Shown here piece by piece: positions 1 through 8,646 of a stretch of 64,000 bases of DNA; the stretch's first letter is position 1, and every line of letters begins with the position of its first letter. This DNA comes from CALAGB01 sp963789565 (GTDB lineage: Bacteria; Chloroflexota; Chloroflexia; Thermomicrobiales; Thermomicrobiaceae), in the NCBI GenBank assembly GCA_963789565.1, contig CAWBKX010000002.1, positions 1 through 64,000 on the forward strand. Direction: 5' to 3'. A program made the translations under genes and the position numbers. Below the pieces are notes generated by a model. That model had not been told where the DNA came from and did not search any database. It saw nothing but the letters and a program-made list of their open reading frames with translations.

Positions 1-2045
1 TATTGGATCCAGGTTTGACTCACCGATGGGCCTGCAAACCCACAGCTCGATTGCAAGTTCGAGCCGGGTGAGGAATGTGGGGACTCTGGTCTTCTGCTGT
101 CAAGGAACGCTTGATACACTGGGGCTACTCGCACTCGGTTCGAATGCTCCGAGTTCACAGCGTCGTGGATCGCTGTGTTGATGCCGTTCACCGCTTCCTG
201 CGTTCGCTCATAGCAACTAAAGTCGCGCGAATTATGCGAGGCTTCCCTACAACGGTTGAACGGAAGATGAAAAAGGAAGCTATCTGGGTTGAAAGGGTTG
301 TGTACCTCGGTCACAACGATGTCGACGTTGTCGAAGGAAAGCAAGCGATTCAGTTCTGCCTGAAGGCTGCTGTCCACCGCGCGCTGCCTCTGCTTGATAT
401 ATCCATCGAACGCCCCATTGCCATAAATCAGGATGGTATTCCAGATTGTATTGGGATCGGCAAACTGGAAGTCGTTAGCACCGATAGTGATCGAAACGAG
501 CGTGGGATTCACATTCCCGGAATCTTTCTCTGACATCAGATCGCTGATGACCTGATTGACCTGGTTATGTAGCCATTTGTACTGGCAGTCGCTGGCATTG
601 ATCATTGCAGTGAATTGGCGCTGGCATTTCTGAGTGGCTAAGTTAGCTCCGTACGACGCAACAGCGCCACTGCATGCAAGAAAATGATCTTTCGGGAAGT
701 TCACCGTTGCGCCGCGCGCTGTCATATCTCTGGTCAACACCACTGGGTACGCTCGATCCCACGACCGACGACATGGAGTTTCATTTGCTCCGTTTCCGTC
801 GTCGCCCAATCCATGTCCGGATGCAATTGAATCTCCGAGAGCAAAGTAATCAATGACCGTTGGTGGCTGAGGGACTGAAGGTGTGAGGATCCAAGCTGCT
901 GGACCATTTCCAACGATTTGTCCCGCATTATTGATGTCGTAGGCCGTTGGACCCGAGCCGGGGAAATTGCCGAGATCACTCTCAGTCGACAAATCCGTCA
1001 TAGTTCCAACCGCCCCATTTGCGGTTGTCGGTGTCCAAACAAACGAGGTTGCCGGTGCATAGCTGTCAGAACCGACGTTGTCACCCGCACCGCCAACAAT
1101 CTGTCCAACGTCATTGATGCCAGCCGCTTGGGTTATGCCGTGACCGTCGAAGGCCCCTAGCAAAGTAAAAGATCCGGAGACTCCGTTTGGGTTCGCCGGA
1201 ATCCATAGATAGGGCTGCGAAGTGCCGTCCGGAAGATCAAGGGTGCCGACGACTTCTCCCAAAGAATTGATATCAGTATGTCCGGTGGAGCCCGCTCTCC
1301 ACTCCCAAGATCAGTGAGCGTGAATGAACTTCCGTTTTGCTGGTCAGGAGTCCACAGAACGGTTCGATGTTGATAGTCAGTCGTAGCTGACTCGCCCACT
1401 ATTTGCCCGTAGTCATTGATGCTGTTGCCCCAGCTTTCGTCGCCACCGAGGGTGGGAAGTACCGTGAGATTTCCGACTGTTCCGTTATCGGAAACGGGCG
1501 TCCAGACGAAGCCACCAGGGTTGACATTCATTGTCCCAACGGCTTGCCCCTTGTTATTGATCCGCTGGACCTGTTCAACTCCGAGATTGATAAGGTCCGA
1601 AACAGTTCCGGAAGCACCATGCGGACTTGATGGAGTCCAAATGAAACCATGTCTCTCGAACCGTCAGCGAAATCGATATCGCCACCTATTTGGCCGTAGT
1701 CGTTGATCGTCCAGGACTCACTGCCCGTACCACCAAGACTCCCCAGGTCAGTAACAATCCCAGAGCTTCCATTCGGAGTTGTAGGAGTGAATATGAACGC
1801 ATGTCAGAAGTTGTGAAATCGTTTGAAGTGACGATTCCCGTCACTTGACCGTAAGCATTGACGGCAGTCGGGAGATAGAATGCGCTGGCAAAAGCAGAAT
1901 AGCTGTACGAAGCCACAGGGCCAGCTGCTTGCCCTGTTGTCGTACTTTCCGCCAAGAGTGAAAGAACCAGCATTGCGCAGAGAACTGCGGCGCCTAACCG
2001 ATGTTGGATCGACGACACCCACGTGGAACGTGTAGCACGCGCCAT
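1..2045 (-). pseudogene. Secreted HAF-repeat protein fused to SGNH/GDSL hydrolase, frameshifted and cut by window start
   Basis: Start chosen at ATG 2045 behind an AGAGGAT ribosome-binding site. A signal peptide (AVLCAMLVLSLLAES) is followed by about seven HAF-type repeats, each with an 'INDYGQIVG'-like motif and 'F(I/V)WTP' about 30 residues later. An SGNH hydrolase domain follows near 845-1, with block I 'FALGDSIASGHG' and block III 'TIGANDF'; the catalytic C-terminal D..H block would lie beyond base 1. The frame changes three times, near 1803, 1650 and 1290. Each is explained by one missing base in a short C or G run (for example GACATG where GACCATG restores 'DHAF' or 'DHGF'). Either the gene is decaying or the bases are sequencing errors; the frame is open from about 1290 to the window edge. 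The product would be exported and probably acts on surface or extracellular esters; the substrate is unknown. Confidence 0.75.
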
Positions 2046-2372
2046 GCTGCATCCTCTCATTTCTCGCAACCAATTTCCGACGAAGATGGCAGCGAGATTT
2101 CCAATTCTATTGCTTAGACTCCTGCGGATTCTAAATTACAAGCGCGCTTCGTTCAAGAATCATGCAATCAGTGAAACGAACTGAAACAGGTACAGAACGA
2201 CGTGCAATCGGTGTGGATTCCAGTTGATCGGCGGGATGGCCTATGACATCACATGTTTTCCAATCATTTCGCGACGAAGCACAACGTCACTAAATACTCA
2301 GAAGCGGATAGACTATTTCTGTTCTCCAATCAGAAACGAGTCGTAAATCAATCAGCGGAATTCGCGTCGTCA
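2046..2372. other. AT-rich intergenic region, nothing recognised
   Basis: Between the HAF/SGNH gene and the small minus-strand genes. It is AT-rich compared with the window from 9.9 kb on. Short open frames exist on both strands but none has a good ribosome-binding site or familiar protein sequence. It probably carries the promoter of the HAF/SGNH gene. Confidence 0.5.
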
Positions 2373-2444
2373 TCAGTTGGCCTGTTCAAACTGAGACAAG
2401 ATCGCTTCCTCGTCTGGCGTTGTCAACGGTTCATCGTTCGTCAC
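2373..2444 (-). CDS. Possible 23-residue acidic peptide overlapping the upstream gene
   Basis: A GTG at 2444, within the last 14 bases of the preceding minus-strand gene, opens a 23-codon frame ending in TGA at 2373. The product is acidic and polar (MTNDEPLTTPDEEAILSQFE, then three more residues). The overlap and a weak GAAAGG-like sequence just upstream fit translational coupling, but a frame this short can occur by chance. No function is suggested. Confidence 0.2.
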   Translation of the reverse strand: MTNDEPLTTPDEEAILSQFEQAN

Positions 2445-2937
2445 CTTTCGTGAGATCGTCATGTAGGACGTGAACGCGTCGGTGAGGTTCGGCAATGGGT
2501 GAGCGTTCGTCTATCCGGTCTGCATCGATTTGCGCGTTTGCACGGTCATCGTTATTGATGCGTGCTTCAAGCTGTTCGATCTGCTTCGACCGACGCAAGA
2601 GTTCGTATTCCGTTTTGGAAACACTGAGCGTTGCGACCATCGCTTTTGCCATGTTGGCTAAGGCATGTCCGACCTTGGGGTCTAGTGTTCCGTTGTGTAT
2701 TTCCTCAAACGCTTTTTCAAGTGTCGTATAGAGTTCGCGTGCTTCCGGTGGTAGGTATTTCCGCAAGCGTGGAATGCTGCCGTGGTTCTGACCACCACGA
2801 CGACGCACAGCGATGCGTTCCGCCTCGATACTGGGTTCATGCGAGTAGCAGAATCGGCCACCGGTCAGCGCGAACGACTCACACCGCGCCCCGTCTGGCT
2901 CACGCGCTCGCATCGGCGTCTTCTGAGAAGTCGTCAT
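2431..2937 (-). CDS. Small Cys/His protein of mobile-element type, unknown function
   Basis: 168 residues from ATG 2937, preceded by AAGAGAGG; an upstream in-frame extension has no SD and hydrophobic, unlikely sequence. Residues about 15-35 contain C-x10-C-x2-H (GARCESF...RFCYSHEP), followed by an RRRGGQNHG basic patch. This resembles the putative zinc knuckle seen in many short proteins of phages and genomic islands. The middle is helical (LPPEARELYTTLEKAFEEI), and the C-terminal third (KTEYELLRRSKQIEQLEARI) looks like a coiled coil. Its position in the AT-rich island fits an accessory gene. A terminase-small-subunit-like role is possible but only a guess. Confidence 0.55.
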   Translation of the reverse strand: MTTSQKTPMRAREPDGARCESFALTGGRFCYSHEPSIEAERIAVRRRGGQNHGSIPRLRKYLPPEARELYTTLEKAFEEIHNGTLDPKVGHALANMAKAMVATLSVSKTEYELLRRSKQIEQLEARINNDDRANAQIDADRIDERSPIAEPHRRVHVLHDDLTKGDER

Positions 2938-3241
2938 CAACTCGCCTCTCTTGAAAAAGTAGCTGAAGCTAATTCTGAGTTGAGATAAGTATAACAATAC
3001 AACAGCGGGCCTGAGTGGTCGGCACACCAATTGACCATTCTTTTGCACATGCAGGAGTCGTTCTGATGTTATTGAGCCCTGGCAGACGCTACGCATCGAA
3101 GCCACTAAATCGAAAATGGTCTCGACGCCCACCCAAATTCGACACACGCCGATTCCGTGGAATCGCGAGAGAAACCAGCGCCTGGGGCTGATTGCAGAGC
3201 GATGAAATTACTACCGTGTTACGACCTGGGACCAGTTAGCT
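2938..3241. other. Intergenic region, nothing firmly recognised
   Basis: 304 bases between the small Cys/His gene and the 3' end of the PD40 pseudogene. On the minus strand a TATACT near 2990 could be the -10 of the Cys/His gene, but no convincing -35 is seen. No RNA gene or repeat was found. Confidence 0.35.
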
Positions 3242-4680
3242 TCACGCAGAACCTATGTCCGTCGAAAGCGCTCCAGAAGAGGAAGTCGTCGAATCAGGGT
3301 GCGTAATCAGAGTTTGTTTTCCGGTTCCATCGAAATTAATGATGTCCAACCGAAACGTCGAGTCAGAGTTATTTTCCAGGAATACGATTCGAACCGTCAG
3401 GCGCCCACGATGGAACAGCGTCGCCCTCAGTTGACGAAGCTGGAATGAGTTGACTTCTGTGTTGCCCGTCACCATCCATCACGCAAAGGCTGCTCGTGAT
3501 CAGTATCGGGTTTGTGTTTGGCGGATAGACATTTGTAAGCACTGTGTAAGCGATATGGCTTCCGTCAGGAGAATAAACAGGATAAGCTGCTCCGATGGCT
3601 GCGCCTGTAAGCTTCGACTTTCCGAATCCGTTCTCAGAGTTCATTACATACACTTGAGTTTTGTAGTCTTGTTGACAGTCACCATTGGTGTGGTCTGCTC
3701 TCGCATACACGATTTGCAGTCCGGATGGCGACCATTTCGGTTGTTGACTTGAGCCATCGCCGTTGGTCAGGTCGCCAGCCGGTGCCATCAGCATTGATCA
3801 CATCAATGTCGCACACTCCAGCTTGCTTCTGTGTATACGCGATCTTTGCTCCGTCTGGCGACCACGAAGGATTGTACTCGTCTCCTCCTTCAGTGGTTAG
3901 CTGACACAATCCTCTGCCGTCCGCGTTGATGAGCCATATGTCTTTTCCGCCTCCATCGGAACGAGAGAAAGCGATGCGGGTGCCGTCGGGCGACCAAACT
4001 GGGTCTCGATCAACCTCATTCGCGCCTGATGTCTCTGGGACGTTGGAGTTCGGTCCGGTAATCTGTTTCAAGCCGGTTCCGTCCGGCTGGATTGCAAACA
4101 GTGTGGTGGGTCCCGTCTGACCGGGAAGCAATCCCGCGAACACGATAGGATTTCCAGGCAACGGGCGCGACTCAATTGTGTTGGCTGAGCAGAATGGCTG
4201 CGTCGACGAACCCGAATTGTTCGGCGTTGCCATTGAAATAGAAACGGCCACGGTAGGCTGGCTCGTTGCGGTTGTTGGAGTCGAAGTGTCAGAAGTGATT
4301 GCAGTGACAACCCGCTCTGTTGCAGTGGCATCTCCGGACGCGATCGACCCAGGACTGCGAACTGCAAAAGTAGGAGTCGATGCTCCACCGCTTTCAATGA
4401 TACGAACTGGATCCATGTGTAAGAACGTGAACACCCCTAATACGGTTAGTACCAACGTTCCCACCGCTGCATACCAAGCAATATCCCTGCGGTGTCGTGG
4501 TGGCTCATATTCGCGATGCTGGTCACTTGTGTCCAGAGGAACAGGAAGATGATCACCGACGATGCTCCGCCGAGTTGGGGTTTAGGATCATATTCAGTCG
4601 AGGTCTCTGAGTTTCTTCAATTTAATGATCGATTGAAGAACAGAGATTACTCTCGTTCGTTCGTCATCTAGTTCGGACAT
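3242..4680 (-). pseudogene. Membrane-anchored PD40/TolB-like beta-propeller protein, four frameshifts
   Basis: Reading from ATG 4680: a short charged N-terminus (MSELDDERTRVISVLQ), a proline/arginine-rich stretch, one membrane helix (VGTLVLTVLGVFTFL), a Ser/Thr-rich linker, then a propeller with at least five PD40 blades (WSPDGTRIAF, WSPDGAKIAY, WSPSGLQIVY, YSPDGSHIAY, WAPDGS-IVF). The topology implies a cytoplasmic N-terminus and an extracellular propeller. The frame shifts near 4595, 4545, 3780 and 3390. The last is restored by a missing CG in TTCGCGAATC; the one near 4545 by a missing G. The gene is therefore broken as written. PD40 propellers usually bind proteins or peptidoglycan; no specific partner can be named. 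Confidence 0.7.
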
Positions 4681-4968
4681 CTCAGTCTCTCACCAGAATA
4701 CGCTTCGGCTTCCGCTCACGATGAACAACCTCACGATCCTAACGCGCATTGTCAGTTGAACGCATTGGCTCAGCAAGTTCAGGTGAATTATATAGTCGGA
4801 AATTCCGAATAAGACGTCGCCGGTGACGCGAACTCAATAAGTCGTATTGCCGCGTCAATATTCGATTTCTCAGGCGCCCTACAGTTTTGGTGGCTGATAT
4901 AGAAGGACCTACGATTTGCGAGTCACAAACGACGACATTTAGATGAGAGACCGTAGTTGTTGTGAAGA

Positions 4969-5466
4969 TTACGGGTTCAGTGGACCGCTCCGTTTCGCCA
5001 TCGACTCCATATCCTCTGGCGCGGCAATCCTTAATTGTTCAGCGAGTGCGTTCGGGTCATGGGTGATGATAAAGAAATCACCTTTACCGCTCATCTTCGC
5101 TTCTGGCTTCAATGTGAGCGCGAGGTACGGCGTTCGTGCGGCCACGTCCAAGTATTGACTATCTCTCGCCAGATCGATCACCACGCGGAACTTGCAGATC
5201 GGATAGGTGACCTCGACATCGAGCCGTGCCCAACCAAACGGCGTTCCTGGGATCGCAAACGTCGCCCATTGAGTAGTGAGGTGTCCGTCGTTCACGCGCC
5301 ACAGACGCCGAATATCAGGCCGGTGGTGGATGTCAAGTCCGAGCGTGCAGAGCATTCCGTAGCGATCCCCATTTGTAAGGCCGATGCCGTGCAGCGGAAC
5401 CGCGCCACGTCGGAATTCGCGAATCTGCTTCTCAAGGTCATCTCCGATTTGAATTTGCGTGTTCAC
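4969..5466 (-). CDS. Hypothetical protein of the integrated element
   Basis: 165 residues from a GTG at 5466, behind GAAAGG (the leader TGATTTTGAAAGG closely matches that of the primase gene). I do not recognise a family. The sequence is soluble and mixed alpha/beta, with a central Trp-rich part (RLWRVNDGHLTTQW) and a C-terminal segment 'GDFFIITHDPNALAEQLR'. It lies downstream of the repeat cluster in the same orientation as rep and the primase, so it is probably transcribed with the element's replication genes. Codon use and base composition match the element rather than the host. Confidence 0.6.
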   Translation of the reverse strand: MNTQIQIGDDLEKQIREFRRGAVPLHGIGLTNGDRYGMLCTLGLDIHHRPDIRRLWRVNDGHLTTQWATFAIPGTPFGWARLDVEVTYPICKFRVVIDLARDSQYLDVAARTPYLALTLKPEAKMSGKGDFFIITHDPNALAEQLRIAAPEDMESMAKRSGPLNP

Positions 5467-5618
5467 AGATCGATCCTTTCAAAATCAACTAATAAAATCG
5501 GCATTGCTCTTTTTGATGCTGGCTTGGTCCACGGGTGGGCGCCCGAATCTCACAGGTGTGGTGTCAGCAGTGCGGTTGCTCGATAGACGCTCCCTTCATC
5601 AGGTCCGAGTTAGGTCCA

Positions 5619-5832
5619 GGGTTCATGGGTCCACCCTTTAAAGGGGGGGTGAACCCAAATATTGAACCTAAGATCCAGAACCCTTTGAACCTAACGTGAA
5701 CCTTTGAACCCAAATCGTCCAAAATCCCTGTCTGAATGCGGAAAATAGAAGGTTCACGTTTAGGTTCAACATGGTCCGAAACGGTCGAATTTCGGCCCAC
5801 CACTGTGTTATCGTTCCGCCGCGTGAACCTAA
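5619..5832. repeat. Cluster of about ten GGTTC/GAACC repeats, candidate iteron origin
   Basis: Within about 215 bases the pentamer GAACC or its complement occurs about ten times. Forward copies start at 5651, 5664, 5678, 5687, 5698, 5706 and 5825; inverted copies start at 5620, 5751 and 5763. Several extend to TTGAACCTAA or CGTGAACC. The pair TTGAACCTAACGTGAACC (5685-5702) and GGTTCACGTTTAGGTTCAA (5751-5769) forms an imperfect inverted repeat around an AT-rich centre. The cluster sits directly 3' of the replicative helicase gene, the usual place for an iteron origin or Rep-binding region of plasmids and phage satellites. The role is inferred; the repeats are directly visible. Confidence 0.6.
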
Positions 5833-5880
5833 CTTTGGACTTTAGGTATACGAAATCATTCGATGTCATCGAATATTTCC

Positions 5881-6834
5881 CTAGGCTACTCGGTAGCGCT
5901 TATCGGCATCCTGCGTGACCGATCCATAGCGTTTGAGTTCAGTTCGTCCACGTTTGAACCCTGATTCTGATATGCCAGTATGCTTGCCAGATTCGACACA
6001 ACACGTTAGCCAATCCGTATAGCGCGCTCCATCTTTGAAGTGGTCAGAGAGACAGCGCAACATTTCGTCTTCAACCGTGACCTCTTCGGTGATATCGATA
6101 GTTGACAAATCAAGCCTGTGTTTTTGAGGATCACGAGTAGGGACAGCAACAAGTGAATTCCCGACAAGCTCCAAGTTGAAAAGTATGTCTGGCGATGTTG
6201 CGGCTTCCTTTTGCTTTTCGTTCTTCAGCTTATGATCCTTAGTGAACTGAAACACGAAATCGCTGTTAGCCAGAAGCGCGTATGCTCCACGATGGCGCGA
6301 CTTATCGTGTCCTGTATGATGAATCACCAACATCCCACACTCGAATTCGTCGCGAAGCTGTTCCGCAACCTCAAACACGACCTTGACATCTCCGTTCGAT
6401 TCGTTGCCTGAAAAACATCGATCAAACGTGTCGAATACGATCAGGTCAGGTTTGCTGTTCAATGACTTGAGTTCGGCGAATAGGTTGTTGGTGTCGTCTT
6501 CATCAAAGAGGTTGACGCTTTCGGGAATCAGAATGAACCGTGAAGGTCGTTCACGCTGGTAATGATGCATCCATGCTGGGATGCGAGATTTCAAGCCATA
6601 GCCACCTTCAGCGGCAATGTAGACGACCGTTCGCGGCTCAATTGGCTTACCGAAGAGATCAAAACCTGAAGCGAGGTTTAGTCCCCAGTGCAGGACGACA
6701 AACGTCTTTCCTGCACCACTTTCGCCGTAGATCATGCCGACAGACTTCGCCGGAATGAGGCCGTGATTCAGCCACTCGATATCTCCGTAGTTGTCCAGAA
6801 AATCATCTAATTGCCACAGCAGTTTCTTACGCAT
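5881..6834 (-). CDS. RepA-like AAA replicative helicase / ATPase of integrated element
   Basis: 317 residues from ATG 6834. That ATG lies inside ATGCGTAA, so the start overlaps the primase stop, indicating translational coupling. Walker A is GESGAGKT near residue 38. Walker B is DLIVFDTFDR, followed by the 'MLVIHHTGHDK' motif typical of hexameric RSF1010 RepA / AAA_25 helicases. After the ATPase core (about 1-220) comes a C-terminal winged-helix-like region (YTDWLTCCVESG, SESGFKRGRTELKRYG) suited to DNA binding. The protein probably unwinds the element's origin, which would be the GGTTC cluster just downstream. The reading frame is intact, unlike the primase and integrase. Confidence 0.75.
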   Translation of the reverse strand: MRKKLLWQLDDFLDNYGDIEWLNHGLIPAKSVGMIYGESGAGKTFVVLHWGLNLASGFDLFGKPIEPRTVVYIAAEGGYGLKSRIPAWMHHYQRERPSRFILIPESVNLFDEDDTNNLFAELKSLNSKPDLIVFDTFDRCFSGNESNGDVKVVFEVAEQLRDEFECGMLVIHHTGHDKSRHRGAYALLANSDFVFQFTKDHKLKNEKQKEAATSPDILFNLELVGNSLVAVPTRDPQKHRLDLSTIDITEEVTVEDEMLRCLSDHFKDGARYTDWLTCCVESGKHTGISESGFKRGRTELKRYGSVTQDADKRYRVA

Positions 6835-7725
6835 ATTCGCGCCGTCCAATTGGACCACCGCTGTGTGGTCGATCCGCGCCGCGCGCCGCCACAACTTCAA
6901 TTGCACGGTTGATGGTGCGTTCGCGATATCGCGCATCGTTCCAACGTCGTTTATCGATCATGGACCGATCAACGATGCGTTCAATTTGTTTTGGGTTTTG
7001 GGTGAAATTGGCGACACACAGGCAAAGGGCGAAATCAATCTCGCTTTGGCTGTGGTACCGACGAATGAACGCAGGATCATTGATCCACAAATAGCGTCCA
7101 GCTTTTGCCTTACGAACGCGGTTGATGATTTGCTGATCTCTGAAGCGTGGCTTTGACGTGCGTTTGATTGGTGAAGGTTGGGGGCGCGTTCCATAGACGC
7201 GTACCAGTTCGTCTAGCTGTGGCTGGCAATTGACAACATCGGCATTGTGAGAGATTACGTCGCACGTGATGGTGAAATAACGCGCTTCAGCGTAGACCTC
7301 GACGTTGTGATTCTTGATCGCATGAGGAATCGATCCACGACAGATGATGTGTATTCCGGTTTCACTTGGTGAGCGTTCGATGTAGGTTCCGTGAAACGCT
7401 TCTACAATCGACTTTGCAGGTTCAGAGATAGAGCCGGTTGATGGATCGATGCAATGGTCTAGATCGATTCCAACGAAATCATCGTCACTGGTGAAGACGA
7501 AACCTATTCCTTCGGTAGTGCCGTGCTTCGCGGTCGCTCGATAAAACGCAACGCTCGTTCAAATGATGACCACGAATTGGGATCAGTGACGCTAGCGCGT
7601 TTGTTCGTCTTCGGATCACGACAGACCTTTGATCGCTTGCCGTCGCGGGGTTGATCCTCGTAACTCCAAACGACGGATTGGTTCACATTGCGCAAGCTGG
7701 CGGGGAATTTGCTATAATCGGACAT
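6827..7725 (-). pseudogene. AEP-type primase (prim-pol) of integrated element, one frameshift
   Basis: From ATG 7725 (SD GAAAGG) the frame reads MSDYSKFPASLRNVNQ, then 'VVWSYEDQPRDGKRSKV' typical of phage/plasmid primase N-termini. Near 7541 the frame moves by one base; restoring one T in a TTTT run gives ALRFYRATAKHGTTEGIGF and an open frame to TAA 6827, exactly 300 codons. Candidate catalytic motifs follow: GIDLDHC (acidic pair), SETGIHII (His) and RYFTITCD. The family makes primers for plasmid or satellite replication. It is followed with overlap by rep, forming a pri-rep pair. The gene is non-functional as written unless the missing T is a sequencing error. Confidence 0.7.
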
Positions 7726-7800
7726 AACAACGAGCCTTTCAAAATCCACATTCACGAAGAGCGCCGCGTCACAAACCACGCGGCGTTCGTCTTTGTTGCC

Positions 7801-7983
7801 TCAGTTTTCAACCTGACGCTGTAGCCACTCGTTGAGTGCTTCTGGCGTGATACGAACGCTCTTGCCAATCTTGACTGTGCGAATCTCACCGCACGCCAAC
7901 AGCTCGTAGATTTTGCTTCTGGACAACCCTGTCATCTCGCACACTTCAGGCACACGGTAGAGAAGTTTCATCGTCGCGGTCAT
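7801..7983 (-). CDS. Excisionase / AlpA-like HTH DNA-binding protein
   Basis: 60 residues from ATG 7983, with AGGAG eight bases upstream; an in-frame GTG at 8010 lacks an SD. The whole protein is one helix-turn-helix excisionase-type domain (HTH_17): 'LYRVPEVCEMTGLSRSKIYE' followed by 'GEIRTVKIGKSVRITPEALN'. Such proteins act as recombination directionality factors or as activators of element genes (AlpA). It heads the minus-strand unit xis-primase-rep and is divergent from the 8086 gene and the integrase, with a 102-base shared control region. The frame is intact. Confidence 0.8.
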   Translation of the reverse strand: MTATMKLLYRVPEVCEMTGLSRSKIYELLACGEIRTVKIGKSVRITPEALNEWLQRQVEN

Positions 7984-8031
7984 TGGTTTTGCTCCTGACG
8001 CTATGGACACTAACGGACTCGTAGGGTAAGC

Positions 8032-8069
8032 TTAGGCCATGAAACCACGCGGTTCAATCGCATTAGGCC
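8032..8069. promoter_or_regulatory. Paired TTAGGCC repeats in the divergent control region
   Basis: TTAGGCC occurs at 8032-8038 and again at 8063-8069, 31 bases apart (about three helical turns), in the space between the excisionase-like gene and the plus-strand unit. A GGTTCA matching the origin-like repeats lies between them. The layout fits an operator for an element regulator. No clear -35/-10 pair was identified. Confidence 0.35.
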
Positions 8070-8085
8070 GCACTAAGGAGGCAGA

Positions 8086-8646
8086 ATGCCGCAAATTGAA
8101 ACCAAGCCAAAGGCCCGACAACGCAGAGCGCGTCGGTTTCCGATTTGGATGCAAGAAATGATTTTTGATATCGCACGGACGGAAGATGCAGCGGTCAAAT
8201 GGAGCGCAGAGGATATCCGCAAAGAGCTAGAGAAAGAGGCAATCAAAAGGAACGAACTAGATCAAGTGCCGAGCATCGATACTATTCAGCGTGTGCTGAG
8301 AGAAGACGTGCCGGAATATCAGAGGAAACAAAAGCTGAAAGATGCTGGCAGAGTCTGGACGTTCGCAGAAGAAGAGAACGCACAACATGCGCGGCTTGTG
8401 TTAGACGTGCTGGCGTATTTGAATCGAGACAACCAACAACCACGACGCACCATCTCCAAAGGCAAAGCGCGTTGGATCATCAAATTACGGTTAGCCTATC
8501 CCGAATTGGCGAACCGTCTTGATTTGGTGGATGCGTATTCGACGGGTTATTGGATTCGTGAAATCGACGGTCAAAATATGACCGTTGACGATGTGTACAT
8601 CGCTCAGATGTCATCAAATTGGAGCCGCAAAGGAGAGAACAACTAA
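8086..8646 (+). CDS. Hypothetical element protein with HTH-like segment
   Basis: 186 residues, ATG 8086 with a strong AAGGAGG SD. The N-terminus is very basic (KPKARQRRARRFP). Residues about 40-70 (WSAEDIRKELEKE...VPSIDTIQRVLRE) look like a winged-helix or HTH unit of the kind found in transposase and regulator N-termini. The rest is helical and not recognised. Its stop TAA overlaps the integrase ATG (TAATG), so the two are translated as a unit. It is probably a regulator or partner of the integrase; the function is inferred from position only. Confidence 0.6.
   Translation: MPQIETKPKARQRRARRFPIWMQEMIFDIARTEDAAVKWSAEDIRKELEKEAIKRNELDQVPSIDTIQRVLREDVPEYQRKQKLKDAGRVWTFAEEENAQHARLVLDVLAYLNRDNQQPRRTISKGKARWIIKLRLAYPELANRLDLVDAYSTGYWIREIDGQNMTVDDVYIAQMSSNWSRKGENN

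Noticed and set aside
5564..5869. A 101-codon minus-strand open frame starting 12 bases after rep
   Set aside because: It coincides with the GGTTC repeat cluster, its composition is dictated by the repeats, and no family is recognisable. It is more likely an origin region than a gene.
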